This document shows, piece by piece, positions 1 to 10,723 of a stretch of DNA of 38,407 nt. The notes under the pieces are model-generated. The model ran no database searches. It had not been told where the DNA came from and saw only the letters and a program-made list of their open reading frames with translations. Each line of letters starts with the position of its first letter. Within the stretch, counting starts at the first letter, position 1. The translations under genes were made by a program, and so were the position numbers. Where the stretch lies: NCBI GenBank assembly GCA_000697475.1, contig JNEU01000856.1, positions 1 through 38,407 on the forward strand, read 5' to 3'. The DNA comes from Lichtheimia corymbifera B2541 (Eukaryota; Mucoromycota; Mucoromycetes; Mucorales; Lichtheimiaceae).

Positions 1-235
1 GTTGTTGTTGGCAGGGGCAGACATGATAAAAAAGAATAAAAAGAATTCACGGAAAAAAAATGTGATATAATAAAATAGAAGATGTATGTGCGTGTGTGTG
101 TTGAGAGCAGAGAGAGAACTGGTAGCAGTAAAGTGTCCGTGAGACTCAATAAGAGAAAGAAAGACAAAGATTTATTTAGGGTGATTACGCGTGTGTATAT
201 AGATGAGATGATGCAATCATGCTGAGTGTGAATAA

Positions 236-781
236 AGATGGTGGGCTAGTCCCTCAGAATACGACATCAAGATCAACGATGATACATTGAGGCATGGTGT
301 TTTGGCACATGTAGCTTCCAATGCCTCTGTTGTCGATGTTTCCAATTCGAACGTCACGCACGTGGGTGTGTACCATATTGTGATAAAAGACACGCTGGTA
401 CGGCGTATGTGTATCGCAGGATCACCTGTGAATGAGACTGAGCTTGCTCGCAAATTGATTATCTATTGCAGAAAACATCCCCTTAAGAGGACATTGACCC
501 TTGAGCTTGGACGACCAAAGAAGCCCCTCAGTGAAAATTTCGTCACAACTCTCAAGAAAGCGTATCCTGCCCTCACTTTGAAACGATGGTTTTGCCCCTC
601 TCATCCGCTTGATATTGAAAGATTCCACCAATCATCCATAAACGATCCAGACTACATGCCATGCCACGAATGCTTTGAGATAACACTACGAGCAGAGTGT
701 GGTCATTGCAGGATGACAACTTGTCCCCGATGCATGAACGATATGCTTTGCATAGGATGTAAAATAATGTTTCCATCATAA
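236..781 (+). CDS. 3' part of a CxxC-rich protein gene, possibly F-box/LRR-like; 5' end not found
   Basis: An open frame runs from just after a stop at 233-235 to TAA at 779-781. There is no convincing in-frame ATG at its beginning, so an intron acceptor near 243-249 (ending ctag) probably joins it to an exon further upstream or outside the window. The middle has alternating hydrophobic stretches of the kind seen in leucine-rich-repeat tails of mucoralean F-box proteins; that is only an impression. The last 40 residues hold four CxxC pairs (CHEC, CGHC, CPRC, CIGC), a probable two-zinc ribbon or knuckle. Bases 1-235 are purine-rich and GT-rich low-complexity DNA without coding character. The gene could instead be a 5'-truncated relic. 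Function unknown. Confidence 0.5.
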   Translation, partial: RWWASPSEYDIKINDDTLRHGVLAHVASNASVVDVSNSNVTHVGVYHIVIKDTLVRRMCIAGSPVNETELARKLIIYCRKHPLKRTLTLELGRPKKPLSENFVTTLKKAYPALTLKRWFCPSHPLDIERFHQSSINDPDYMPCHECFEITLRAECGHCRMTTCPRCMNDMLCIGCKIMFPS

Positions 782-2682
782 ATATGGATCAAACCCCTCT
801 TTCAATTACCATCCCACAATGCTGGATTTGGATATGATCGATATTCGGATCGCTCAATTTGCCGATATAGGCATGCATCAAACAAGCAATATCGTATTTA
901 GTAGAATACGTTCTAGTGTATCATGTACTTGCATATCCAAGGATCAATATATACATGACTTGAAAATGGGTGGATCTTTGGGCCTTGTGAATCGATTGCC
1001 ATGCATTACATAACGTTGATTCGTATGGCTTTATCCTTATGGCTATTGTTTAAGGGTAGTTTGCATCACGACAACTTTTTTAACTATCGTTGAATTGGCT
1101 AGGGATGAAAAGTTGATCATCAGCATTAACCAGTTGTGGTTAATTTGAGAGAGTTAAGGGCTATGTGTATGCAAAAAGCCAGCCGTATTGGAAGCTGCAT
1201 CAGCTACAATGGCATGATTCCTGCATCTGTCACTCTAGGATACATTACCTTTTCCTGCCGTTAGCCTCTTATCAAGATCTTTTTTACCGAACAGCATAGA
1301 CATATGTTCTTACTATTGAGTCTAATGTTGCTGTGTGTCGAGGAGAGCCCAAAAAAAGGGGTACCATCATGAAAATGGAAATCATGAATCTGCATAATGC
1401 TTCATAACCTTCCCAAGATATCGAAACTAAACTTGGCTAAGATTACAGCGACTAGCAGAAGGTTTAGTAGAACTATATGTGAGTGTTGGCTTAGCCGACA
1501 TGAGATAATACGGAGATGACGATCTTCTCCCCACCACTACCACCACCCAAACAAGTGTTTAATTTTACCACAATAATGGTAAGCGGCTATCGATAGAATC
1601 GATATGAGCCTATTTGGCATTGATATTGTGCGAAAATTACTGTGATATATTACTCTCATTCTATTAACCCAAGATTGCCACCATCATTCGTATTTCCAAT
1701 GTAAGACAACAACTGCATGTGCACGGAGGTACAAGCCGAGCCGTAGGGTGGGCACAGATGTTGCCCTAACTTTACCAGGCATGTTGTGTATCACCTATAT
1801 GCGTACTACGTATTGTATTTTCTTCGAGTAAAGCATGGATACTGGGGATGTTGTAGTGTGATAAAGCAAAGAAAGGAGAAGGCATGGCCATTGCGCCGGT
1901 TACACTGCATATCTCGCTCTCGCCCCTTTGGGAACTTTAATTCTTTCTTTTCAATGGCAAGATACTACTTATTATCATGTTTGGGAATGGTTGGATGGGC
2001 GGGGTGCATCTTTATATTGACATGCTTACATATCAACCGCTTGCATTCAAGATATACCAATGACTACCACCGCTCTCTCTCTCCGATGGGTTGATCTGCA
2101 AGTATTAGTTCATTTCCCCGCATCGTGCGTTATGTGTTACAAGATGCGTGCTAGATGAGACGCACACGCACACACACACACACACGACACACATGGGTAT
2201 TGTGGTCGAGTTAAGTGATGAGATAACGAAAATAAAGGGGTAGGGGACATGTTTGGAATATCAACAAGGGGAAACAAGAAGGGGGGAAACGATTTGATCA
2301 ATTTTATTGACAGTATCCGTCATTGATTTATCCATGGTAGTGGCATGATTGATCAACATTGTTGTAGTAGATGAGGTCTATGATTGTAAGCTATGATGGG
2401 GTTTACTCCTTTCAAGTGACAAAGCACATGTTTGATATACATGTCAGCTATTGGAATGGAATAAAGAGTGAGTGTCAAATGCAGATCGATGAATGGGAAC
2501 AAAAGTGATGCAGCCAAGGAGTCTCTCTTTCCTTGTTGCATCGGATTTGGTCTTGTGTTACCATATTGTCACTTTCTTTGTTCACTTTTTACTTTTAAAA
2601 CCTCTCTCTCGCCTTTGTTTTTACGCAACCTTCTCTTTTTTCTCATTGCCGCACCCTTTTATATTCTTTGTCTTAATTCACC
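782..2682. other. 1.9-kb intergenic stretch, no gene recognised
   Basis: Only short open frames without coding character occur here. There is a CA-dinucleotide tract at 2161-2192. The last 100 bases before the GATA gene are pyrimidine-rich (TCTCTCTCGCC, CTTCTC, with TTATATT near 2659), as expected of a fungal promoter and leader. No RNA gene was recognised. Confidence 0.5.
2161..2192. repeat. CA dinucleotide microsatellite
   Basis: A nearly pure CA tract about 30 bases long, read directly from the sequence, about 490 bp upstream of the GATA gene start. Confidence 0.85.
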
Positions 2683-3629
2683 ATGATTGCCAACAGAAAA
2701 CGTTCTAATGAAGACGGCATGTCACCTTCGTTGACCAGGTACGACATACGACACTCACACTCACACACACACCCGCAGTTGTCAAACTCTTTCTTACACA
2801 CACGTTTCTCTATTTCCATAATGCTAGTGTATCGTATAACCAAGGACATAAATCCCGTCGACGAAACATTGACAATGATGCCATGTATGAACAGGTGAGT
2901 CTACAATTCCCTTGTTTGGTATATTCTTTTCTTGATTGCTGATATACCAGTTATTCTCAGATTGACAGGTATAAGTCGCGCATGATATCAATACAGTCCA
3001 CAAAGTCTCACCACCGTATCAGAAGCCCACCTATGATTGATGGAGAGTCAAAGATGGCTGAAGTAACGAAGCACTGTCATTCTTGTCACACCACAGAGAC
3101 ACCCGAATGGCGTAAAGGACCCATGGGTAAGAACAACAAGCTCTACTAGTCAGGTCTTGGCTTGGCTGAAATAATTCAGATCATTTGAGTAACATACAAT
3201 GTTTTATTTTTCAAGGTCCTCGTACGCTTTGCAATGCATGCGGACTAAGTAAGTGTTATCGTATCTTTCCTTTGACGTTGACATGAATCCTTATCATGTT
3301 GTTTATTAGTTTGGGCCAAATTATCGCGCAACCAGCGTGATGAACGATCAAACAAGAGTCGTAGACCTTCCACTCGATCCCCGCGTTCCGGAACATGCTC
3401 ACCGAAGCAGCGCGCTAAAACTGTAGACCAGACAACGCTATCTCCATCCACACCTCCTTCTTCATCTTCTTCCTCCCCAGTACCTGTGCCATCCTCACGA
3501 GAACCATCTCCTGTTAATGTTCCTGCTCCTTCTCTTCCTCCTTCTGCTACTTCCACGACAACAGACCACTCTGATACCACACATCATCATGCTGTAAACA
3601 AATGTGCATTATCGTTCTTATTGAGTTGA
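2683..3629 (+). CDS. Small GATA-type zinc-finger protein with a WC-2-like finger
   Basis: Five exons (2683-2738, 2828-2894, 2961-3126, 3216-3248, 3310-3629) join in phase to 213 aa. The finger is C80-x2-C83-x18-C102-x2-C105 followed by GLIWAK. The 18-residue loop with TPEWRKGP and LCNACG is the form found in White Collar 2 (and plant GATA factors), not the 17-residue loop of AreA-type factors. The finger is split by introns in the loop and just after it. Residues 1-79 are basic and disordered; the C-terminal third is Ser/Pro/Thr-rich. No PAS domain is present, so this is not a complete WC-2 orthologue. It probably binds GATA sites in the nucleus; its target pathway cannot be read from the sequence. 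It ends 34 bp from the stop of the convergent Syf1 gene. Intron 1 carries an AC-rich tract. Confidence 0.85.
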
Positions 3630-3663
3630 ATATGAAAAACTTGCAAAACGGAATGATGGGTGA

Positions 3664-6332
3664 TTACATTGCACTTTGATATTGTGCTTGTACACTACGC
3701 TTGATTCGGAGCATCTCCTTGAAGGTATCTTCGTTGCCATGTTGTACTTCAAAGTCATGCCATGTTTGCCAAAAGCTGGGTTGATTCTGTAGATGTAAAG
3801 AAAGCATGGTTAGTAATCAAGGGGAGAGAGAGAAAAAAAACTTTATCGCACCTTGGGATCAAAGAATTGAGATGCATAACCATAAATAGCTCTTGCACGA
3901 TCAATTTCACCCAATTTTCGTTCCAATTCTGCATACTTGAGACACATGGGTCGTACATCCTTGTCTGGCAAAGCTTCAATGGCACGTTCATAAATCTCAC
4001 GAGCTGCCACAATGCCAAATGATGCTGTGGCTTTGGCAATATAGTAATTGAACATCTACATAAAGTTTGTTAGTCATGCGTATTCCGTTACACCAGCAGA
4101 TGGTAGAAATCATGGGTCCCTTACCTCCAGCCGATCCTCATCCGAGACTGCTCTAGTACCCCGATCATAGATACGCATAGCATGACGAGCAAGGCCATGG
4201 TCTTCCTCCAATTTACCATACATGAGAATAATAGGTTTGGCATACTTGGGTGGACACTTGTCAAGTGCTTGTTCGAAAAGATCGCGGGCTCTTTCCAATT
4301 TGGAACCACCCTATATAAAGAAAACCACAATGAGTATATATTATACTATCAAACACGGAAGGATGTACTTACATATCGCTCCATGAATCGCTGGAGATAA
4401 ATGTTCCATAATTCAAAGGCAATGGGCCATCCAAAGATCTCGATACCACGTTCATACACCTTGTACGACTCTTCGTAGTAATGATTCTCCTCGAGGAATT
4501 TGCTGTAATTGACGACCACTTGTGGATTGGCGATACGTAGATCCATGATCTTATCATAGACAGCTTTGGCACTTTCCACGGTACCCACGCTCTCTTCCAG
4601 ATCCACATAAAAGCCCCAGAGTGTCATGCTCTTGAATACACGTTGCTGAACAGGCAAAGATTCGTCATGATAGTTGATTGTCTTTGGGTTGACACCTGGT
4701 ATACGTGGCACCACCGTAGCACGTGCCATGACCTCCAATGCCTGATCAAAGTTGTCATGTCGGGTTTCCATCTCTGCATACTCGCACCATACTTCAGCCA
4801 AATCATTGACCGTCTTGTAATTGACCTTGACAGCCTTGTCAAAGATAGCTCTTGCTCCATCAAGATCACCACCTTCTTCATAAAACTTTGCAAATTTGAC
4901 CCAAAGCTCGTGCAGTTTGCCGTGGGCCCGTTTGGGATTGATGGTTTGGATCGCCTGGGTGTAAGTCTCCACCACCTTTTCCTTATTGTTGCCCCAAAGT
5001 GCCACTCGTTTCTCCCACTCCATCGCATTGTTGGGATTTTGTCGTAATAGCACATCGTTCACCAGGAACGGTCGTCGATCCATCAATCGCTCATAACGTA
5101 ACAGACGCATATCCAAATCCAAATCCTCTTCTTCGTCCTTTTCACCTGCTGCTTCACGTTCGGCTGCCATTTCCATCTTCATTGTGATCATCTCTTCTTC
5201 AAATTCGGCATAGGCATCAAAGATGGCAGTGAAATCACGCACCGTCAGGACTGTCGTGATACCTTCTTCGAAAATGTCACGAGCCTAGAATAAAAAAAAA
5301 AAAAAAAAGTCAGTTACATCCTATCTGCCATCATTACCATGATTCTTGTCTCTCACCTTTTCCAGCTGACTCATGTTGATCCAATATGTTGCCAATCGAC
5401 AATACAGCATACCAACTTGGTCTGTGAACCGTTTAATGGCACTGCGAATAATAGGCTCCACCTTGAGACTCTTGATTTCAGTCGAATGATTCACCATAAG
5501 CTCGCAGAGTTCTTGCCATAGCTGATAATGTGATTTGCCTCGCGTAGACTGATATTTGGTGTCATTGACAATAGAGGCCAGTTTCAATGCTGCTTCATCG
5601 TATCGTTCTTGTTCCATCAATTGCTCAATGAAGGCTTCAATGTAGGATGGTTCCAACTACCAACATAAAATGTCAAAAGACCATCAACATATATGATCCA
5701 TTGTACCGCCAACTCACCTTGATATAACGACGTAGCACACGAATTGTAGTCTCACCACCTGCTTTCTCGGCAAACTTGGTGTATACTTCCCAGATACGTG
5801 AGTGCTGGGTTACTGGAAGGGCACGAAGAGCTCGATCAAAGGTGCGGCGTGTCTTTGTAAGGCAGGGCTGTGACATGAGAAACTCAAGATAATCCAACCA
5901 AATTCGAGGCATCTATACAACATGTCAATTCTGGTCTGTACTTGTATATTCCCTAGGTTATCATCATACCTTGTTGAGGAGGATCAAAGCGCGTTCGTAT
6001 GCATTGTTGACAGCTGTGTATTGAGAAGCGTACTTTACGGGGCTCACGCCTGTAAGCTTTTCACGACGCAAATCGAGGTAGTGCTTCCACAACTTGTAGG
6101 AGCCAGGCAATTCTCTTAATGCGCGTTCGTAGATGAATGTCAACTCTTGAAGGGTGCCAGTGCGTTTGTGATCAATATATCGAAGCCAGCCGCGAAGCGA
6201 GTAAGGATTGCGCAATAGATCTTCCTCGTATGGAATATCAAACTCGCTCTATACAAGGTTAATCAGTCGAAAGGTCTTGCGAGATGAATGGGGGCAACGT
6301 ACAATGGGCATATCCACGTCCTGGTCAGCCAT
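3664..6332 (-). CDS. SYF1: Pre-mRNA-splicing factor Syf1 (XAB2 family, HAT repeats)
   Basis: Eight exons (6332-6303, 6248-5970, 5912-5718, 5656-5357, 5284-4373, 4310-4125, 4055-3852, 3786-3664) join in phase to 742 aa. The start [10 protein letters not shown] is followed by [21 protein letters not shown], the conserved Syf1 N-terminus, then HAT/TPR helical repeats throughout (for example [38 protein letters not shown]). The family hallmark near the end, [22 protein letters not shown], is present. Syf1 is a scaffold of the NineTeen-complex-associated part of the active spliceosome; human XAB2 also acts in transcription-coupled repair. The protein stops about 15 residues after the hallmark and lacks the roughly 110-residue tail of the usual 855-860-aa proteins. 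A GTAATC just before the stop could be a donor, but no downstream exon was found before the GATA gene. Confidence 0.95.
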
Positions 6333-7213
6333 CTTTGTTGCGTCGATCAGGTGGAGGTTGAGAGAGGGAAGTAGTAGTGAATAGAGAGTGAGTGGAGTGG
6401 AGTGAGAGTGAAGAGCTCAGACCAAAGCGGTAAAGCCTGCACTGGAATTGAAAAGCCTCTTGCCATCATCTGCTTTGAAAGCATACACTGTAGACAACCC
6501 ACTGATAGTTTTCCAATATATTGCTATAAAATAATTCCTTGTGTATCAAATAAAGTTGATGATAGAATTATTAAGCCGGTACATTAATGTACCAGATCCA
6601 ATAGACGATTCAATCAACCTTGACACCATTCTTACATATCATGGTTTCTCCTACGTACATGTTCAATGATGCTCTGGTGTCCCTAACTATATATTGCATC
6701 GTCTACAAATTACTCATCATTACAGCATACCCGATATACGTTGAGACAATGGATATTGAATTACCATAGCAACCACGTGCGATTATAAAAACGCATCAAG
6801 GACACTTTCGCAAAACAAAAACTCTCTCAGTGATTGCTTATGACTCTAGATCCACTTTTCACCCTGAGAACCATTCATTCATAATACTGCTACATAATGG
6901 AGGTTCATTCATTGTATATCAGGATGCACTTTAAACAAAGAACAATGTGGGTTTATTGTATCGAGTAAAAGGATCATACTCTAATGATCGAATACAATTT
7001 GCTATCATACCAGACATGTTATAAGAGCAAAATGGATGCTATGTGATGATAGGATGATGTCTTTATCTTGTGTCCAATCTAAAATGAAATCCGGCAAGAT
7101 GTGTACAACAAGGGCCTGCATGACGCGCGCGTAAAAGCCACAGCAAGATGTCAAAATAGGCCTGCATCTTTTTTGTTTTTCATACTACCACCTCCCCTCA
7201 CACAACGCCCAGC
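6333..7213. other. Divergent intergenic region between Syf1 and Sfm1
   Basis: 880 bp separate two divergently transcribed genes. A CACGTG E-box lies at 6774-6779, followed by ATTATAAAAA at about 6782. Neither is close enough to a start codon to assign with confidence. No coding frame or RNA gene was recognised. Confidence 0.4.
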
Positions 7214-7975
7214 ATGAAGTTCATTGTGGAGCACATGGAAGACGGCATGCACGAATGGTGCACTCTCGAATACCGTCACATGATTCAAATTTGCGGTGCA
7301 GACGACATGTACTTTTCTGGCTTGACTGAGAACGTCCTCAACAACTGCATGCCCGAAGACCTTAAGCAAGCTCATTGCCACCAAGAAGACGTCATGCATT
7401 TGCCCGGTGTTGACCCCAGTGAAGTATGCTTGTTGGATCCTTCAGCCACTGAACCCCTTAAGCCTGAAGATGGTGAAAAGTTCAAGTATATGTTGTTTGG
7501 TGGTATCCTTGGTGATGATCCCCCACGTGGTAAGCAGTAGTACATGATGATAGCATAGATCATGTTACGCTGACGGATCGCTTGCTTGCTTGCTTAGATC
7601 GTACCAAGGAACTTCGTAAACTCGGCTTTGCTGGAAGACATCTCGGTCCCATTCAAATGTCAACCGATACCGCTGTCAATGTGGCCAGACGTGTGGCTGT
7701 GGATAAAGGTAAAATGAATGAATGAATGGAGATGAAAGAGCACAATGACTCATTCAATGTATAATACAGTGCCTCTTGATCAGATCCCTTACATTGATAG
7801 CCCCGAGATTTACTTTTCCAAGCATGAATCTGTCAACATGCCCTACCGTTATATTGCCATCACCAAAACCATCACCACCAAGGATGGTCAAGAGAAAACC
7901 ATCAAGAAACCATTGATGCCTCCAGGCATGTTGGAGCTGATCAAAAAGGACAGCGAGCGTACTTTGGACTTTTAG
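7214..7975 (+). CDS. SFM1: Sfm1-type SPOUT protein arginine methyltransferase
   Basis: Three exons (7214-7529, 7598-7708, 7770-7975) join to 210 aa, the family's usual length (about 213 in yeast). The protein opens with KFIVEHMEDGMHEWCTLEY, then carries LDPSA, FGGILGDDPPRDR, LRKLGFAGRHLG, QMSTDTAV and PYIDSPEI. These are the conserved blocks of the DUF431 SPOUT family, whose trefoil knot binds S-adenosylmethionine. Yeast Sfm1 monomethylates ribosomal protein Rps3 on an arginine; that activity is inferred here from family membership. The end of the protein, LIKKDSERTLDF, is complete. Intron 1 ends in a GCTT tract directly before the acceptor. Confidence 0.93.
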
Positions 7976-8070
7976 ATAACATATTCCATTTCATTCATTC
8001 TGTATTTATTGCTATATTCAACAACAACAACATCTTGTGCATACAACCATGGTGATGTAGTATGGGTTAA

Positions 8071-8092
8071 GGAGGGAGGGAGGGAGGGAGGG
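8071..8092 (+). repeat. GGGA tandem repeat, G-quadruplex-type motif
   Basis: Five GGG runs, each separated by a single A, lie about 95 bp downstream of the Sfm1 stop. The spacing fits the consensus for intramolecular G-quadruplexes on the plus (RNA-like) strand. Folding is not shown by sequence alone. Confidence 0.6.
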
Positions 8093-8534
8093 CATGTTAC
8101 TATACATGGCATGAATTCAATGGTGGTACAAAGGAATCTGGTTTGCGCCGACAACATGTGGAATATACATGCTTGGGGGTTTTGAATTGGGAATCCTTCA
8201 TTGTTTCAAGCCTGACGGACCCATAAGATCGGTTTATAACAAAGGAATGGGATAATGGGCGGTGGTAAACACAAAAGAGATGGATGTAAACAATCAAGGA
8301 CAGCAGAATGAAAAAAGCAGCTATCGATTAAGCTACCATATTTGTGATGAAAAGCTACCATAGCCTGGGATGTCAGGTCCATTACGTAGTTGGGAGGCTT
8401 TTGTTTTGACATGAATGACGCTTTCGGCGGCACAGACTGACATGTCAACTTCCCAGAAAAGTAGAGTTGATCACATGGTGAGAGGCACAACACAATGGAT
8501 GAATGACCCTTCATCTCCTGCATCACACAGATGA

Positions 8535-8543
8535 TATATAAAA
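8535..8543 (+). promoter_or_regulatory. TATA box for the WWE-like gene
   Basis: TATATAAAA lies 88 bp upstream of the ATG at 8631 and is followed by T- and C-rich leader sequence, the usual fungal arrangement. Confidence 0.6.
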
Positions 8544-8630
8544 GCTACATGAATGCTTACTTTTTTTTACCTTCCGCTTTTTCACTTTTTTTCATACCTT
8601 GTTGCACCTTTTCGATATCCATAGCCCTTG

Positions 8631-9029
8631 ATGGCAATCTGGCTATTTGAGAACCAAAATTTCCACGAAGCCTGGGTCCCCTTTGACCGCAACAATCAAA
8701 GAAAACTCGAATACGTATTCATACACCACGATTCCCTTGTGCGGCATCTGCTGGAAAAGACGCCCCTTGAAGAATTACTCCCTGACAACAACACCATTGA
8801 TTTGGATGAACAAGACCCATCAGCAATAGACTTGGTGAAGCTCAATAAGCCGGACGAGGGCAGCGATGAAGATGATGATGGTCATGCGCTTTCGATCATG
8901 CTTAAGGATTCTCACTTTACGGAACCCATTACGGTTTACCCACACATGCTGCTCGGATGTTTGACCGACCGGGATATTTTGGTAGCAAGAACAGAGCATC
9001 CGGGTGACATTGACAAGATTGTAAAATAA
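8631..9029 (+). CDS. Small protein with an N-terminal WWE-like segment
   Basis: A single open frame of 132 aa begins at the first ATG (8631) behind a good TATA box. Residues 1-50 resemble a WWE domain: W4, W15 in AWVPFDRNNQ, and E27 in KLEYVF have the spacing that names the family. WWE domains bind ADP-ribose chains or act in protein interaction, and also occur at the N-terminus of phosphatidic-acid-preferring phospholipase A1 (DDHD) proteins. Residues 75-85 are acidic (DEGSDEDDDG). The C-terminal block, PITVYPHMLLGCLTDRDIL, loosely recalls the segment after WWE in DDHD proteins, but no lipase part follows. Assignment rests on pattern only; function unknown. Confidence 0.6.
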   Translation: MAIWLFENQNFHEAWVPFDRNNQRKLEYVFIHHDSLVRHLLEKTPLEELLPDNNTIDLDEQDPSAIDLVKLNKPDEGSDEDDDGHALSIMLKDSHFTEPITVYPHMLLGCLTDRDILVARTEHPGDIDKIVK

Positions 9030-10272
9030 ACTTTTGGCTTCAAAAAGAGGTGCATGCGTGGGTATGATATAGATGTGTGTGCTCGTGGCAGTGGTGGCGG
9101 TGCAAGGTACAACAACAACGAGTCAGCTGCAAAGGATAGAGGGGCACGCGTAGCATTCATTTTCTTTCAAGAAACGAATCATATCGTCTTTATCAGCTGA
9201 CACCATCGCATGGCTCAATGAACATAATGACGCCCCAGGGCAATGGTGACGAACAACACATCATGGCACATGGACAATATATACCTCTATATTATCATCA
9301 TAACGGCAAGAGGTGTACGTACCCTGACCATAACAAGTTATTTGCTTGTTGTATTATACATAAAAGAGCTGCTCATTTCACGCACGTTACGCAAATCAAT
9401 GTGATCATTGCTCGACGTATCATAAGATCTTAATTAATAACATCACACATACACACATGGAAGAATACACCTTTTCTTGCATTCTTGGCAAGTTGGTCCC
9501 GACTTGTTGTGCGTCAACCAATGCACGCCGTCGGCATTTGTAGAACTTTATGTTACAGCAGGCTGCTCCATATCGATTTTCGGAAAGAAAGACATCCCCC
9601 ACTTGACTACATCCTATATATGATACGCCATGCTGAACATGGTCCCATTATATACATATGAATGAATAACCATCATGGTATACTGCAATACGTTCGCATC
9701 ATCTACAGGCATGCATGAGAGTTGTTGCTGTAAAAGGATACTACAGCGATCATGCATCCTATGTAATAATGCCACTCATTGTTGCAGGATTTTTGGAAAG
9801 GGTATGTTGTTACGGCGATAATGGTTACATCTCGGCAAATAACATGCGGCTGTGCGTGTGTGTATATATGTGGCGTCCATCTTTTTGCAAGCATGCCACT
9901 ATGACATCATGCACCTACTAGTTGCCCTGTATCACTATCAGACTCGGCATATGTCCTCTTTTGGCTTCCATGACAGCTGCGCCAAAGTGTAAAATGATCC
10001 CCATTCATCTATAATCAAAGCTGCAAGCCCATTTCCACAAACGATCAATACAGTTCCTGGCAAGGTGCATTGCAAGGATGTCATCTTATGTATTCAGTTC
10101 ACAGTCAGTATTATTAACATTCATGCAAGAAACTAGAGATTTTATTATATTGAATATCTAGGGTATAAAGGTGTGTGTGTTTCTTTCTACGTATTCGCCT
10201 TTGAATCCAATCTGGTAGAGCAATTCTGCACAGTCGCAAATAGCAACGCGCTTCTTTCACGCAGCCCATGTT

Positions 10273-10723
10273 TCAGCACCCGTAGACAACATTCCCTTCC
10301 CACCATCGGGTCACCCAATCGCCTTCGCATGTACAGTAGCTCTCGTCTTGACATCCATGTACAGCTCTTTGAAAGTCATCGCTTCGCATGAACCAATAGA
10401 ACGCCATCTGCTCGAGTACCTGTGCAGCTTCTTGATCGTCATTCTCACTCCTGTTGCTTGACGTTGCCTTGACTCGAAATCGGCTTCCGCGATAGTTCAC
10501 AACACCAGCAGTATTCTTGTTTTCCAAAAGACTACATGTATGTGTATGCAGTTGACACGTAGAGAGCTGCATTGATGGTCATATTCGCGTTTTATTTCTC
10601 TGTCTCATACTTGCATCATCTCCTTTCTTGGCAGTATATGGATTAATCACTTTTTGTGGACAACAAAGCCTACGCCGAATCCATGCACTTGAAGAAGCCA
10701 AGCCTGTTGTCATTCGTTTCCTG
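10273..10723 (-). pseudogene. Unresolved exon-like coding segment, possibly a degraded gene
   Basis: On the minus strand, 10527-10273 reads as about 80 codons of convincing coding sequence (for example VVNYRGSRFRVKATSSN, QMAFYWFMRSDDFQ, EGDWVTRWWEGN) ending in TGA. The same frame stays open for about 50 further codons beyond that TGA. Upstream, 10723-10590 reads MTTGLASSSAWIRRRLCC and onward to a GTATGAG donor-like site, but this does not join in phase to the acceptor before the second segment. The family is not recognised. It could be a relic, a gene with an exon I missed, or chance. Confidence 0.25.

Larger units (their letters stand above)
7976..8630. other. Intergenic stretch with a G-rich tract and a TATA box
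   Basis: This holds the 3' flank of Sfm1, a GGGA-repeat tract at 8071-8092, and the TATA and CT-rich leader of the next gene. No coding frame of note. Confidence 0.5.
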
